64,000 nt of DNA, from the NCBI GenBank assembly GCA_035479015.1, contig DATIJC010000002.1:11791-75790 (forward strand). Reading direction: 5' to 3'. Positions 6,767 through 15,424 of the stretch are shown here, one piece after another (position 1 is the first letter of the stretch; every line of letters starts with the position of its first letter). This DNA is from DATIJC01 sp035479015 (GTDB lineage: Bacteria; Patescibacteriota; Microgenomatia; UBA1400; UBA12028). Under the pieces are notes generated by a model that was given only the letters and a program-made list of their open reading frames with translations, made no database searches and had not been told where the DNA came from. A program made the translations under genes and the position numbers.

Positions 6767-8881
6767 ATGGGAAAGTTCCAACTCAAAGCTCCATACACCC
6801 CAATGGGTGATCAGCCGCAGTGCATAAATGCACTCACAGCTGGATTTTCTGGTGGAGTGAAAGATCAAGTACTCTTGGGCGTCACTGGTAGCGGCAAGAC
6901 ATACACCGTGGCCAATGTCATCCAAAACTTACAAAAACCCACCCTAGTGATTGCCCACAACAAGACGCTCGCAGCACAGCTCTACCAAGAATTCCGTGAT
7001 TTTTTCCCTGACAACGCGGTCAGTTACTTCGTCTCGTATTACGATTACTATCAGCCGGAAAGTTATATCCCCAGCACAGACACATATATTGAAAAAGAGA
7101 CACAGATCAACGATGAGATCGACAAACTCAGGCTAAGTGCCACAACTAATTTGTTAACACGTCCAGACTGCATTGTGGTGGCTTCCGTATCATGTATCTA
7201 TAACCTTGGTTCTCCCGTAGAGTATGGCAAAAATATTTTAGAACTTGTTGAAGGAGAACTACTTTCCCGCCAGAGCATCCTCACGCAATTAACCAATTTG
7301 CAATATGTGCGCAATGACATGGATTTAGCGCGAGGGACATTCAGAGTTCGTGGAGAAAATATTCAAATTTGGCCAGCTTATCAAGATAACGCGCTAACTC
7401 TACAAATGCTAGGCAACCAGATTGAGAAGATCAAGACTATCGACCCAACTAGCGGCAACACGATAGAGAATGAAAATCCTTCCAAGCGCTTTGTACTATA
7501 TCCGGCCAAACATTACACTACAAATCCTCTAACCCAAGAAGAATCCATTGCGCAGATAGAAACGGATTTAAAAATTCGCACAGAGACTTTACGCAGTGCA
7601 GGAAAAGTGCTTGAGGCATATAGACTGGAGCAGAAAGTTCACTACGACCTCGACATGATACGGGAATTAGGGTTTGTAAATGGTATAGAAAATTACTCAC
7701 GCTACTTCGATGGTAGGAATCCCGGTGATCCACCCTTTACTCTATTGGATTACTTTGCCGAAAACGCAAAGATCTTTCATTCAGGATCCTTTTTGACTGT
7801 GGTTGATGAAAGTCATATTACTATTCCACAGGTCCGCGGCATGTATAACGGAGATCAATCACGCAAATCCACTCTTATTGATTACGGTTTCCGCTTGCCA
7901 TCAGCACTGGATAACCGCCCATTAAAATTTGATGAATTTTTGAGGAACGTTGACCAGACTCTATTTGTCAGCGCTACACCGTCGCCTTGGGAAGTATCGA
8001 TGAGCGATGGTCATGTTGTAGAGCAACTTATACGCCCTACGGGCGTGATTGAGCCAATAATCGAGGTCCGCGGCAGCGAAGGACAGATTGATAATCTAAT
8101 CAAAGAAATTATGGCTCGCAAAGCCTTGGGGCAACGTGTTCTGGTCACCACAATTACAAAACGGATGGCAGAAGTACTCACAGATTATCTAAATGACGAA
8201 AAGAAAGTGACACAGGCTGCAAGCCGTGTCATCCCAGAACCTGGCGTGCAACGCCAAGTATCCGGGATCCAGCTCCTAAAGGTTGCATATTTGCACTCTG
8301 ATATAGAGACTCTAGACCGATTGGATATTTTGGCTGATCTGCGTAGTGGTGTATATGACGTGCTGGTGGGCATAAATCTTCTGCGTGAAGGCTTAGATTT
8401 ACCCGAGGTCACACTGGTGGCGATCTTGGATGCAGATAAAGAAGGGTTCTTGCGTTCTGCTCCCTCTTTAATTCAAATCATGGGTCGAGCAGCACGTCAT
8501 CAGGATGGCAAAGTGATCTTATATGCTGACCGGGTTACTGGTTCTATGCAAGTTGCCATGGATGAAATTTTCCGCCGGCGCGAAATACAACTCGCCTACA
8601 ACGAAAAACACAACATTACACCAATCACGATCATCAAGCCGATCCGCAAAGAATTAATCACCCGCAAGAAAGAAGAGACCGAAGACTCACCGACGCGAGG
8701 AAGAATTCAGTTGGATAAACATACGAAGATAGATCTTGATCAAGTCGACCCCGAAAGCATGACGCCGCAGGATAAAGAAAAGTTAAAGAAGCAACTCACC
8801 CGGAAAATGAATGATGCAGCACGGCTCTGGAACTTCGAGCTAGCTGCAAGGCTGCGCGATACAATCACTACCCTTTCATAA
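6767..8881 (+). CDS. uvrB: Excinuclease ABC subunit B
   Basis: The DNA-damage-verifying helicase-like subunit of nucleotide excision repair, 704 residues from MGKFQLKAPY. Seen: Walker A GVTGSGKTYTVANV near residue 40, the beta-hairpin YYDYYQPESYIPSTDTYIEK (about 85-105), the VVDESH box near 335, motifs V and VI in NLLREGLDLPEV and GRAARHQDGKV, and a C-terminal UVR motif (KMNDAARLWNFELAARLRD) that contacts UvrC/UvrA. An extended -10 ends 6 nt before this ATG, so the mRNA is probably leaderless. That argues against the ATG-less extension starting at 6749. Its 3' end overlaps the convergent permease gene by 14 nt. Confidence 0.97.
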   Translation: MGKFQLKAPYTPMGDQPQCINALTAGFSGGVKDQVLLGVTGSGKTYTVANVIQNLQKPTLVIAHNKTLAAQLYQEFRDFFPDNAVSYFVSYYDYYQPESYIPSTDTYIEKETQINDEIDKLRLSATTNLLTRPDCIVVASVSCIYNLGSPVEYGKNILELVEGELLSRQSILTQLTNLQYVRNDMDLARGTFRVRGENIQIWPAYQDNALTLQMLGNQIEKIKTIDPTSGNTIENENPSKRFVLYPAKHYTTNPLTQEESIAQIETDLKIRTETLRSAGKVLEAYRLEQKVHYDLDMIRELGFVNGIENYSRYFDGRNPGDPPFTLLDYFAENAKIFHSGSFLTVVDESHITIPQVRGMYNGDQSRKSTLIDYGFRLPSALDNRPLKFDEFLRNVDQTLFVSATPSPWEVSMSDGHVVEQLIRPTGVIEPIIEVRGSEGQIDNLIKEIMARKALGQRVLVTTITKRMAEVLTDYLNDEKKVTQAASRVIPEPGVQRQVSGIQLLKVAYLHSDIETLDRLDILADLRSGVYDVLVGINLLREGLDLPEVTLVAILDADKEGFLRSAPSLIQIMGRAARHQDGKVILYADRVTGSMQVAMDEIFRRREIQLAYNEKHNITPITIIKPIRKELITRKKEETEDSPTRGRIQLDKHTKIDLDQVDPESMTPQDKEKLKKQLTRKMNDAARLWNFELAARLRDTITTLS

Positions 8882-9878
8882 GTCGGTCAAGCTCCGGTGA
8901 TAGCTCACGTGCCAATGCACGCAATACGATGAAGACTGGTACCGCCAACAGCGCACCTATTGCACCACCAAATCTCGCACCTCCAAGGAGTAATACTATT
9001 GATATTAATGGACTGATTCCGACTGCGTTACGCATGACTTGTGGGACTATGATGTGATTCTCTAATTGTTGTACCAATATATACAAAACCAAGGTAACTA
9101 CACCCATTATTGGAGAAACCAAGAATGACGCCACGAGTATGGCGGGGATCGCTGAAAGCGTTGGCCCGATATTTGGCAGTGCTTCCAAAATTCCCGCAAG
9201 GATAGAAAGCGGCAATGCATACGGAATATTTAAGACTGTCAAACCAATAAATGTCATTATTCCGATCGTTAACATCAAAATGAACTCTCCGCGTACCCAT
9301 CCACCTAAGTCTTTTTCAATTTGCGCAACCAACTTCCTTCCCCGTTCTTCTTTATCATCAGTGCGAAATAGTATCATCGCGTACCTATAGAGACGGTCCC
9401 GCTCTACTAAGAAATAGAGCGACATAACAAGTACCGTAAATAAAGAGAAAATAACAGAGAATGTCGATTGCACAAAATGCAGAACGGCACCAAGTGATGC
9501 TCCATATTGTGAGACCAATCCAGTAAGCTCAGTAGCTGTCAATTGTAAATGTGTCAGTGCTTTCAAGAATGACAAATTCGGCAAGTCAAATTGTGAGAAT
9601 AGCCGGATCGTTTGATCCGCGAGCGGCGGTATGAGCGTAGCCCCCATCACCACAAAGAAGCCTACTAAGATCACATACACTACGAGAATTGCAGCGATAC
9701 GTGAGAATCGAAGCCGCTGAAGACGGGACACCAAGGGTTCCAGTGCAGTCATTAGCACAAATGCGATCATGAGCAGGATCACGATGTCGATAGCACGCAA
9801 GAATATATACACTGCTGCGATAAATAGACCGATAGAAAACAGGGTCTTCAGTGAGATATCAATACGAAGGTTTTTCAT
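8868..9878 (-). CDS. AI-2E family transporter (PF01594-type permease)
   Basis: A 336-residue polytopic membrane protein of the AI-2E/YdiK/PerM family. Seen: about eight hydrophobic segments, an amphipathic central soluble part around residues 90-130, the family-typical ILEALPNIGPTLSAIPAILV and the C-terminal signature VQQLENHIIVPQVM. Substrates differ among family members, including autoinducer-2 export and Na+/H+ antiport, so no transport role is assigned. I chose ATG 9878 because it follows the miaA stop by 4 nt; the longer start at 9914 would overlap miaA by 32 nt. Confidence 0.85.
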   Translation of the reverse strand: MKNLRIDISLKTLFSIGLFIAAVYIFLRAIDIVILLMIAFVLMTALEPLVSRLQRLRFSRIAAILVVYVILVGFFVVMGATLIPPLADQTIRLFSQFDLPNLSFLKALTHLQLTATELTGLVSQYGASLGAVLHFVQSTFSVIFSLFTVLVMSLYFLVERDRLYRYAMILFRTDDKEERGRKLVAQIEKDLGGWVRGEFILMLTIGIMTFIGLTVLNIPYALPLSILAGILEALPNIGPTLSAIPAILVASFLVSPIMGVVTLVLYILVQQLENHIIVPQVMRNAVGISPLISIVLLLGGARFGGAIGALLAVPVFIVLRALARELSPELDRLMKG

Positions 9879-9882
9879 GACT

Positions 9883-10752
9883 TTAATTGTAGCAGTCAAT
9901 CCATTCAATTTCACTTCTTGTTTTCCACCACGTCATTTGTCGCTTTGCATACTGCGCTTCATGCAGGGTCCACAATTGGACTAGACCGACTTTATCGATT
10001 TTTCCCTTTACAAATTCTTCAAGTTCCTTGTACCCCAGTGCGCTCTTTGCCTCTAGCGTCCAGTTGGGATATTTTTCTAGCAGTTTTTTATACTCTTCTA
10101 TGGCTCCTTGCTCTAGCCTTTTTATCACCCTGTCTCGGATTCGTTTCTCAAGATCTTCTTTATCTACTCGTAAACCAATCCACACTGGATCCCGGATAAG
10201 GCTAGAAGACGCCTTTACCGGGATGACAGCTGAAGCTGTCACTTCGATCGCTCTGATTAACCGGCGTGGATTATTTCTGTCCGAATTGTTCATTAACTGA
10301 AATCTCTCGGGATTCAGTTTTTTTAGTCTTTCTTGTAAATCAATTACAGAAAGTTTTTCGAGCACTCCGCGTAGTTCTTGATTTGGTTTTACGCCTACAG
10401 ATTCCGGAGTATCTAGTAGTGACAAAAAGTACTGTGGTGTACCGACGACAATAAGTAGTTGATGATCTTCTTCCTCTGACTTTATTATTACATTTCGAGC
10501 ATATTCCACAAACTGTGCCACTGACCACTGTTCATCAGGATCTACCAAATCAACTCCAAAAATTTGGATTTTGGATTTTGGAATTTGGAATTTATCCAGG
10601 TCTTTTCCAGTGACAATATTTTGTCCCCGATACACTTGTTTCGAATCAACTACCAAAATATCTACAGGATTTTTACTCTGACTCGCGAGCTTTATCGCAT
10701 AATCAGTTTTCCCTGATGCTGTTGGACCAACTATAACTATTGGAGTGCTCAT
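9883..10752 (-). CDS. miaA: tRNA dimethylallyltransferase
   Basis: MiaA adds the dimethylallyl group to N6 of A37 in tRNAs reading UNN codons, the step before MiaB. The 289 residues include the P-loop GPTASGKTDYAIKLA, DSKQVYRGQNIVTGKD, NPRRLIRAIEV and a C-terminal EAQYAKRQMTWWK. Two stretches correspond to dispersed repeats: KFQIPKSKIQ (encoded at 10561-10593) and VIPVKASSSLIRDP (encoded at 10185-10228). Both are in frame, near family loop positions, and leave catalytic motifs intact. The pairing of miaA with miaB in one direction fits sequential action. Confidence 0.93.
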   Translation of the reverse strand: MSTPIVIVGPTASGKTDYAIKLASQSKNPVDILVVDSKQVYRGQNIVTGKDLDKFQIPKSKIQIFGVDLVDPDEQWSVAQFVEYARNVIIKSEEEDHQLLIVVGTPQYFLSLLDTPESVGVKPNQELRGVLEKLSVIDLQERLKKLNPERFQLMNNSDRNNPRRLIRAIEVTASAVIPVKASSSLIRDPVWIGLRVDKEDLEKRIRDRVIKRLEQGAIEEYKKLLEKYPNWTLEAKSALGYKELEEFVKGKIDKVGLVQLWTLHEAQYAKRQMTWWKTRSEIEWIDCYN

Positions 10753-10758
10753 ATTTTA

Positions 10759-10834
10759 AGGCCGGAGCAGTGATAATTTTTGGACGCGCAGTCATGTGAA
10801 ACGCGCGAGCATCCAAAAATGCACTGCGAGGCCT
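10759..10834. repeat. Long imperfect inverted repeat, element 1
   Basis: Arms of about 32 nt run from AGGCCGGAGCAGTG (left) to CACTGCGAGGCCT (right), with a T-run/A-run pair (TTTTTGGA and TCCAAAAA) and inner CGCGC/GCGCG. They could form one hairpin between miaB and miaA. The element shares its T-run, CGCGCAG, CGCGAGCA, A-run design with 28863-28937. It overlaps the last two bases of the miaB stop codon. Confidence 0.75.
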
Positions 10835-11996
10835 ACACTACCTTAGGTCTCATGGATAAATTATCTTTATTAATTATTTGATCCAAGATCTCCCAGCGCC
10901 GCTTCTTTTCCTTTTGCGGTACATCATCGGCGTACAATCTAAAACCTGCTGTGCCAGGCCGAGGGCTGTACTGTGCTACAAATCCTAACTTCCAATCCAT
11001 CTCTTTAGCAAATTCCACTGTCTCCTCAAATTCACTTACTGTCTCACCAGAGAAACCGACAATGATATCGGAGCCAATCACTACATCGGGAACTTTACTT
11101 CGAAGTTTTCGAATCAATTCCCGGTAATGTTCTTTTGTGTACCCGCGGTTCATGCGGTAGAGCACGCTGTTACTTCCCGACTGGACCGGTAAATGAATGA
11201 AGCGATCAATTTTAGGATTGTTTGCGATCTCGCAAATAAGACTATCCGGGAAATCCCAAGGATTACTGGTCAGGAACCTGATAACTTTGATTTGAGGAAA
11301 CTTTGAAACCTCCCGCAGCAAATCTACAAACGGAGGCACCCCATCTGCTTTCTCATACTGACTGCTGTTATCCGGAATCTCTTCGCGGGATAACTGTTCC
11401 TGATTCTCCCGCATTAGCATCTTGCGCATTCCTATACCTTCTTTTTCCAATCCCCAGGAGTTCACATTTTGCCCCAGTAGGGTTACCTCACTAAAGCCGG
11501 AATTTGCCAACCGTTCTACCTCTTCCAAGATACTTTCCATGGAGCGCGACTGTTCACGCCCCCGTGAATACGGAACTATGCAGTAGGTGCAGAACGAATT
11601 ACATCCTGCACTTATAGGAACCCAGGCGTGCTTTTTGTCCTTGCGGACTGCAGCCTGATTAAATCCAACCTCGTTAATGGGTAAAATTTCATCCACCATG
11701 GGGAGAATTTCATAGAGCTTGGTAGCTCCATGATGCGTCATACATCCGGTCAGGATAATTTTGGGACGTTTTTTCCCTGTCAGCGTGAAATACTTGACTA
11801 CATTAAGTAGAAACCCTTTGACTCGGTCTTCGGCAGATTGGCGGATTGCACAGGTGTTGACAATAATCTCATCCGCTTTATGCCAGTCTAGAGTTGCCAC
11901 AAATCCGCGGGCTTCATAGTCTCCAGCCACTCGCTCAGAATCTGACTTGTTGCTCTGGCACCCGAACGTGTGAATGAAATAGGTTCTTGAACTCAT
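10833..11996 (-). CDS. miaB: MiaB-like methylthiotransferase, lacking TRAM domain
   Basis: A radical-SAM enzyme that adds the 2-methylthio group to i6A37 in tRNA; 387 residues from the ATG at 11996, which has a GGAGG about 10 nt upstream. The N-terminal UPF0004 domain has its three cluster cysteines in FGCQSNKSDSERV, NTCAIRQSAEDRV and LTGCM. The radical-SAM motif is GCNSFCTYC. It ends soon after SPRPGTAG and KKRRWEIL. Typical MiaB is about 440 residues and closes with a TRAM RNA-binding domain that is missing here. The stop codon lies at the edge of the inverted repeat 10759-10834, which may have truncated the gene. Confidence 0.88.
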   Translation of the reverse strand: MSSRTYFIHTFGCQSNKSDSERVAGDYEARGFVATLDWHKADEIIVNTCAIRQSAEDRVKGFLLNVVKYFTLTGKKRPKIILTGCMTHHGATKLYEILPMVDEILPINEVGFNQAAVRKDKKHAWVPISAGCNSFCTYCIVPYSRGREQSRSMESILEEVERLANSGFSEVTLLGQNVNSWGLEKEGIGMRKMLMRENQEQLSREEIPDNSSQYEKADGVPPFVDLLREVSKFPQIKVIRFLTSNPWDFPDSLICEIANNPKIDRFIHLPVQSGSNSVLYRMNRGYTKEHYRELIRKLRSKVPDVVIGSDIIVGFSGETVSEFEETVEFAKEMDWKLGFVAQYSPRPGTAGFRLYADDVPQKEKKRRWEILDQIINKDNLSMRPKVV

Positions 11997-12094
11997 ATCC
12001 CTGCCTGCCCTCCAAAACAATCAGATTGCAATACGGCTGAATAAGCCGTTAGTGTAACATCTGATGTGTAGGAGGGTATTTTAACAGAGTTGTC

Positions 12095-12700
12095 CTATTT
12101 CCCACCGGAAAGCTGACGGTAGATGCTAGCATTGGTGAGGAGCACGACCGGGATGGCTACAAATACGCCTACACCCAGAGCCAACGCTCCAAGCAACATG
12201 ATGCCCCAATAGACAATTATCAAGCCCAACAAGTGCAGTACGTTTCCACTCGTGGCTGCCCAACTGGCTTTCAGTGCATCTACTGGTCCTAGCTTTCTGT
12301 CTACCACATAGAATGTCGTCAGACTCAGGCGCAATGCAATATATATACCTGGCAAAACGAGAGCAATGAACCCTAAAAACACACATAAACCCATAAGCAG
12401 CACAGCGACGAAGTAATTAATAAACAGATCATAGTGCGTATAGAGTTCCTTCCAAACAGGTTTCCTACCGTCAAGAAGCTTTAAGGCAATGACAATCATG
12501 CCAATACCGACGATGAGCTGATATACAAAAGAAAGCAGCATCATACCTGGCTGGGCGAACCTTGGTGTCCCCGCCAACACAATTCTCGGCACAAAAAATG
12601 CGAGGAACTCTACCCCCAGCAGGAACCAAATATTTTTTTTGGTGATCTCCCAAGCCTTGTTTACCGAATCACCTATAGTAAATGAGCGTGTATTTGCCAT
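12095..12700 (-). CDS. Integral membrane protein of unknown function
   Basis: A 201-residue protein with about five membrane segments (roughly 25-45, 55-80, 100-135, 155-175 and 175-195). Seen: an amphipathic N-terminus (SFTIGDSVNKAWEITKKNIWF) and LPGIYIALRLSLTTFYVVDRKLGPVDALKAS. This pattern resembles the DUF975-like and glycerophosphodiesterase membrane-domain group, in which a conserved SW...ALK stretch follows the transmembrane core. No catalytic motif is seen. It is 35 nt downstream of the ABC permease gene in the same direction and could belong to that efflux operon. Confidence 0.6.
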   Translation of the reverse strand: MANTRSFTIGDSVNKAWEITKKNIWFLLGVEFLAFFVPRIVLAGTPRFAQPGMMLLSFVYQLIVGIGMIVIALKLLDGRKPVWKELYTHYDLFINYFVAVLLMGLCVFLGFIALVLPGIYIALRLSLTTFYVVDRKLGPVDALKASWAATSGNVLHLLGLIIVYWGIMLLGALALGVGVFVAIPVVLLTNASIYRQLSGGK

Positions 12701-12735
12701 ATCTGAATGCCTCCTGAAATAAGAATAGCAAGTCT

Positions 12736-13950
12736 TTATTCGTAGCGCAAGGCCTCTATGGGAGAGAGTTTACTGGCCCGGCGGGCTGGTATCGCGCCAA
12801 AAATAATCCCTATCGCAGCAGATACCCCAAATGCTAGAGCGACTGCCCCAGGAGTCACTACTGCGGGTATAAATTTATTCACGGCAAGAGTTAATAAATA
12901 TGCAAGAAGTGTACCAATTGCTCCACCAAACAAAGAGAGAGTAGCCGCTTCAATCACAAATTGCGTGAGAATGACGTTTGGTGTAGCACCAAGAGCTTTT
13001 CGCAGTCCTATTTCGCGCGTCCTCTCAATGACCGAGACCAGCATTATATTCAATATCCCTATACCACCCACTACTAGAGAGATGGCCGCGATCCCACCCA
13101 AGCCAACTGTGAGCACGCCCAGGACTTGATTGATCGTAGACAGAATTTGCGTCTGGTCGACGACAGAGAAATCATCTTTTTTATATCTTTTCAAGAGTTC
13201 TTTTTTGATTGCGTCAATTGCCTCCGGCATTTTCTCCCGTGAAACTGCTTGTATCGTAATCTGGGTGATATGCGTCCCGTTTGAGGTTCGCATCAAGAGA
13301 TCAATAGGCACGTACACGATGGTATCGAAGCTGGGACCACCCAGGCCCCCACTGCCGCGTGACTCAGTCACACCAATAATTTGATACGAGACAGATCCAA
13401 TGCGAATTTTCTTCCCAATCGGATCTGCTTGACCAAATAGCGTCTTGGCGATCTCTGGACCAACTACCGCCACTCTTGCACCCGTCTTATTTTGCTCATC
13501 AGTGAAAAACGTGCCTTTTGTAATCTTTGTGCTGGTTATAGTTTGAAAAGCTTTGGTAGTCCCGTAGATTGTAGTTTTTTTAGAGTTATTTCCATATGTG
13601 ACACTGGAAAAAGCAGTAAACTCTGGCGTGGCGTCAACAACAAATTCGCGTAAACGTAAGATTGAATCAACATCGCGCAGCACTAATTTATTCGTAGCGA
13701 TTGCCGACTGTTGACTTTGTGGATTGAAACCGCCACCACCGAAAATATCTCCTGGCAACACATAAATATTCGTCGCACCAAATGAATTAAACTGTTTCGT
13801 AATGTAGGCTTGGATTCCATTTCCAATTGCGGTGAGTAGTATGACGGAAGCGACGCCAATGATGATCCCGAGCATCGTGAGAAACGAGCGTGTCTTATTG
13901 GTAAAGATCGCATGTATCGCAATTGCGAATGCACTAGTAAATGATTCCAT
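12736..13950 (-). CDS. MacB-type ABC transporter permease
   Basis: A 404-residue permease of the MacB/FtsX superfamily. Seen: one N-terminal membrane helix (about 18-45, with RSFLTMLGIIIGVASVI), a large extracytoplasmic MacB_PCD domain (about 50-270), then three helices in the FtsX domain (about 280-395) with ERTREIGLRKALGA, the coupling-helix signature. The ATPase that should partner it lies at 14724-15416 and a membrane-fusion protein at 15425-16459, all in the same direction. Such trios export peptides, lipids or antimicrobials; no substrate can be named. The order is interrupted by an unknown gene between repeats. Confidence 0.9.
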   Translation of the reverse strand: MESFTSAFAIAIHAIFTNKTRSFLTMLGIIIGVASVILLTAIGNGIQAYITKQFNSFGATNIYVLPGDIFGGGGFNPQSQQSAIATNKLVLRDVDSILRLREFVVDATPEFTAFSSVTYGNNSKKTTIYGTTKAFQTITSTKITKGTFFTDEQNKTGARVAVVGPEIAKTLFGQADPIGKKIRIGSVSYQIIGVTESRGSGGLGGPSFDTIVYVPIDLLMRTSNGTHITQITIQAVSREKMPEAIDAIKKELLKRYKKDDFSVVDQTQILSTINQVLGVLTVGLGGIAAISLVVGGIGILNIMLVSVIERTREIGLRKALGATPNVILTQFVIEAATLSLFGGAIGTLLAYLLTLAVNKFIPAVVTPGAVALAFGVSAAIGIIFGAIPARRASKLSPIEALRYE

Positions 13951-13961
13951 AGTATTTTTGT

Positions 13962-13994
13962 TGTCATTCCTGCGAAGGCAGGAATCCAGTCAAC
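13962..13994. repeat. Dispersed CATTCC/GGAATCC palindrome
   Basis: TGTCATTCCTGCG then AAGGCAGGAATCC followed by AGTCAAC; the arms pair as a hairpin. Nearly identical to 45806-45839, including the flanking AGTCAAC. It lies between the permease stop and the unknown gene at 14005. Confidence 0.85.
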
Positions 13995-14004
13995 AAAGAT
14001 CCAA

Positions 14005-14670
14005 TTATGCTATCTGTTTTAAGATATTCTTTCTTGTATATTCGACATCCCTGGATTTAGTCGCCAAATCGAGCATGATATTTACACCATCTATTATTCC
14101 TAACCTGTTACGCACGATATACGCAACCCCATCAATTGCAATGGAAAATGGTTTTATTTCTTCTCCAAAAATTGATGCTACAATCTTTTTTATTTCGTTC
14201 TCCGAAAGAGTGGTGTCTATATCAATTTGAACATGTGGTAACCAATATTCAGCTCGCTGATCACTTGTTTTTTCAATCGGAACCATTTCAATCATCGGAT
14301 CTTTCCAATTGCTAGTATCACCTACGAAAAACCATAACCCTTCATCATTGGATGGTTCAATATATAAATGAAGTTTAGGATTAATGGACCGAATTAGTCT
14401 TTCTTGTTCCAACTTTTGTGATTCAACTTTGTAACAAAAGCCTACGTGGTTCAATCTAACGATAGCTTTTTTTTGAGTCAATTCACGTATAAGTTGTTTG
14501 ACACGTTTTATTTCAACAAACTGATCTTTAAGAATACTTTTATGAGCCAATAACAACGGCATGATTTCACCAACTGGCTTAAGATTTTGTTCGTCAATAA
14601 AATTCGCCAAATTAGTAGTGGGAAGCTCTTCTGAAATTTCGTTTAACATCCTTGTTAATTTCGATTGCAT
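14005..14670 (-). CDS. Unknown protein inserted in the ABC efflux operon
   Basis: A 221-residue protein I do not recognise. It has no signal peptide or membrane helix. Seen: a helical N-terminal third (about 1-75) rich in Leu, Lys and Glu, then a beta-rich part with VRLNHVGFCYKVESQKLEQERL, HLYIEPSNDEGLWFFVG and YWLPHVQIDI. It sits between the permease and ATPase genes and is flanked on both sides by copies of the same palindromic repeat family in opposite orientation. It is AT-richer than the neighbouring ABC genes by eye. A recent insertion is likely; a role in the transporter is not implied. Confidence 0.65.
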   Translation of the reverse strand: MQSKLTRMLNEISEELPTTNLANFIDEQNLKPVGEIMPLLLAHKSILKDQFVEIKRVKQLIRELTQKKAIVRLNHVGFCYKVESQKLEQERLIRSINPKLHLYIEPSNDEGLWFFVGDTSNWKDPMIEMVPIEKTSDQRAEYWLPHVQIDIDTTLSENEIKKIVASIFGEEIKPFSIAIDGVAYIVRNRLGIIDGVNIMLDLATKSRDVEYTRKNILKQIA

Positions 14671-14672
14671 AT

Positions 14673-14715
14673 TGAGTTACTTATTGTCTGGATCCCTGCC
14701 TTCGCAGGGATGACA
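14673..14715. repeat. Dispersed GGATCC/GGGATGACA palindrome
   Basis: TGAGTTACTTATTGTC, TGGATCCCTGCCTTCGC and AGGGATGACAG. The reverse complement of 56594-56636 carries the same flank and core with only a few changes, so the repeat unit is at least 42 nt, longer than the hairpin alone. Confidence 0.85.
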
Positions 14716-14723
14716 GACATAAA

Positions 14724-15416
14724 TTATTTTATTTTCTTGTGTTTTGAGTCCGAAAGGATTTTTCCATCTCTCACGATAATCTGACGCTTGGCGTGCTGGG
14801 CGATCTCCTGTTCATGTGTTACCAGCACAATGGTTGCGCCTTCATCTTTGTGCAGTTTGCCAAAGAGCTCGATAATCTCATCGCTAGATTTACTATCCAG
14901 ATTCCCCGTCGGTTCGTCAGCAAAAATGATAGCAGGCTTAGTGACTAGTGCTCTAGCAATGGCGACACGCTGTTGTTGACCGCCGGAGAGCTGCGAGCGG
15001 GTGTTATGTATCCGATCTCCCAAGCCTACACGCTCTAATTCTTCCCGCGCCCGGCGTTCACGCTCCGCCGCAGAGACATTGCCATACAAAAGGGGAAGTG
15101 CAACATTCTCTAGTGCTGATACTTTTGGGAGTAAATTAAATTGCTGGAAGACAAAACCGATCTCTCTATTTCGAAGACCCGCTAATTGCGTTTCATTATA
15201 TTTTTGCACTTGTTTATCTTTGAGCCAGACTTCACCCACTGTTGGGACATCTAACATACTCATAATATGAAGCAGCGTGGACTTGCCCGATCCCGAAGGT
15301 CCCATGATACTTACATACTCTCCGGCATCAATATCCAAGCTCAAGTCATCCAGGGCATTAATTTGTTGATCACCAAGACTATAGATCTTGGAAACATGAA
15401 CGAGGCGAAGAAGCAT
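14724..15416 (-). CDS. MacB/LolD-type ABC transporter ATP-binding protein
   Basis: A 230-residue ABC ATPase. Seen: Walker A GPSGSGKSTLLHIMSM near residue 40, the Q-loop VFQQFNLLPKVSALEN, the signature LSGGQQQRVAIARAL, Walker B AIIFADEPTGNLDSKSS (the TGNLDS extension is typical of LolD/MacB/FtsE-like ATPases) and the H-loop VTHEQE. It follows the membrane-fusion protein by 8 nt and powers the permease at 12736-13950. The C-terminus is slightly short and ends in a Lys-rich tail. Confidence 0.95.
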   Translation of the reverse strand: MLLRLVHVSKIYSLGDQQINALDDLSLDIDAGEYVSIMGPSGSGKSTLLHIMSMLDVPTVGEVWLKDKQVQKYNETQLAGLRNREIGFVFQQFNLLPKVSALENVALPLLYGNVSAAERERRAREELERVGLGDRIHNTRSQLSGGQQQRVAIARALVTKPAIIFADEPTGNLDSKSSDEIIELFGKLHKDEGATIVLVTHEQEIAQHAKRQIIVRDGKILSDSKHKKIK

Positions 15417-15424
15417 ATATGATC

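Noticed and set aside
13832..14230. 132-codon plus-strand frame containing FLRRQESS
   Set aside because: It is antisense to the permease and the unknown gene and only gains its peptide from the palindrome.
14005..14670. Reading the unknown 221-residue protein as a 2'-5' RNA ligase or CYTH protein
   Set aside because: Neither the paired HxT motifs nor the ExExK signature is present.
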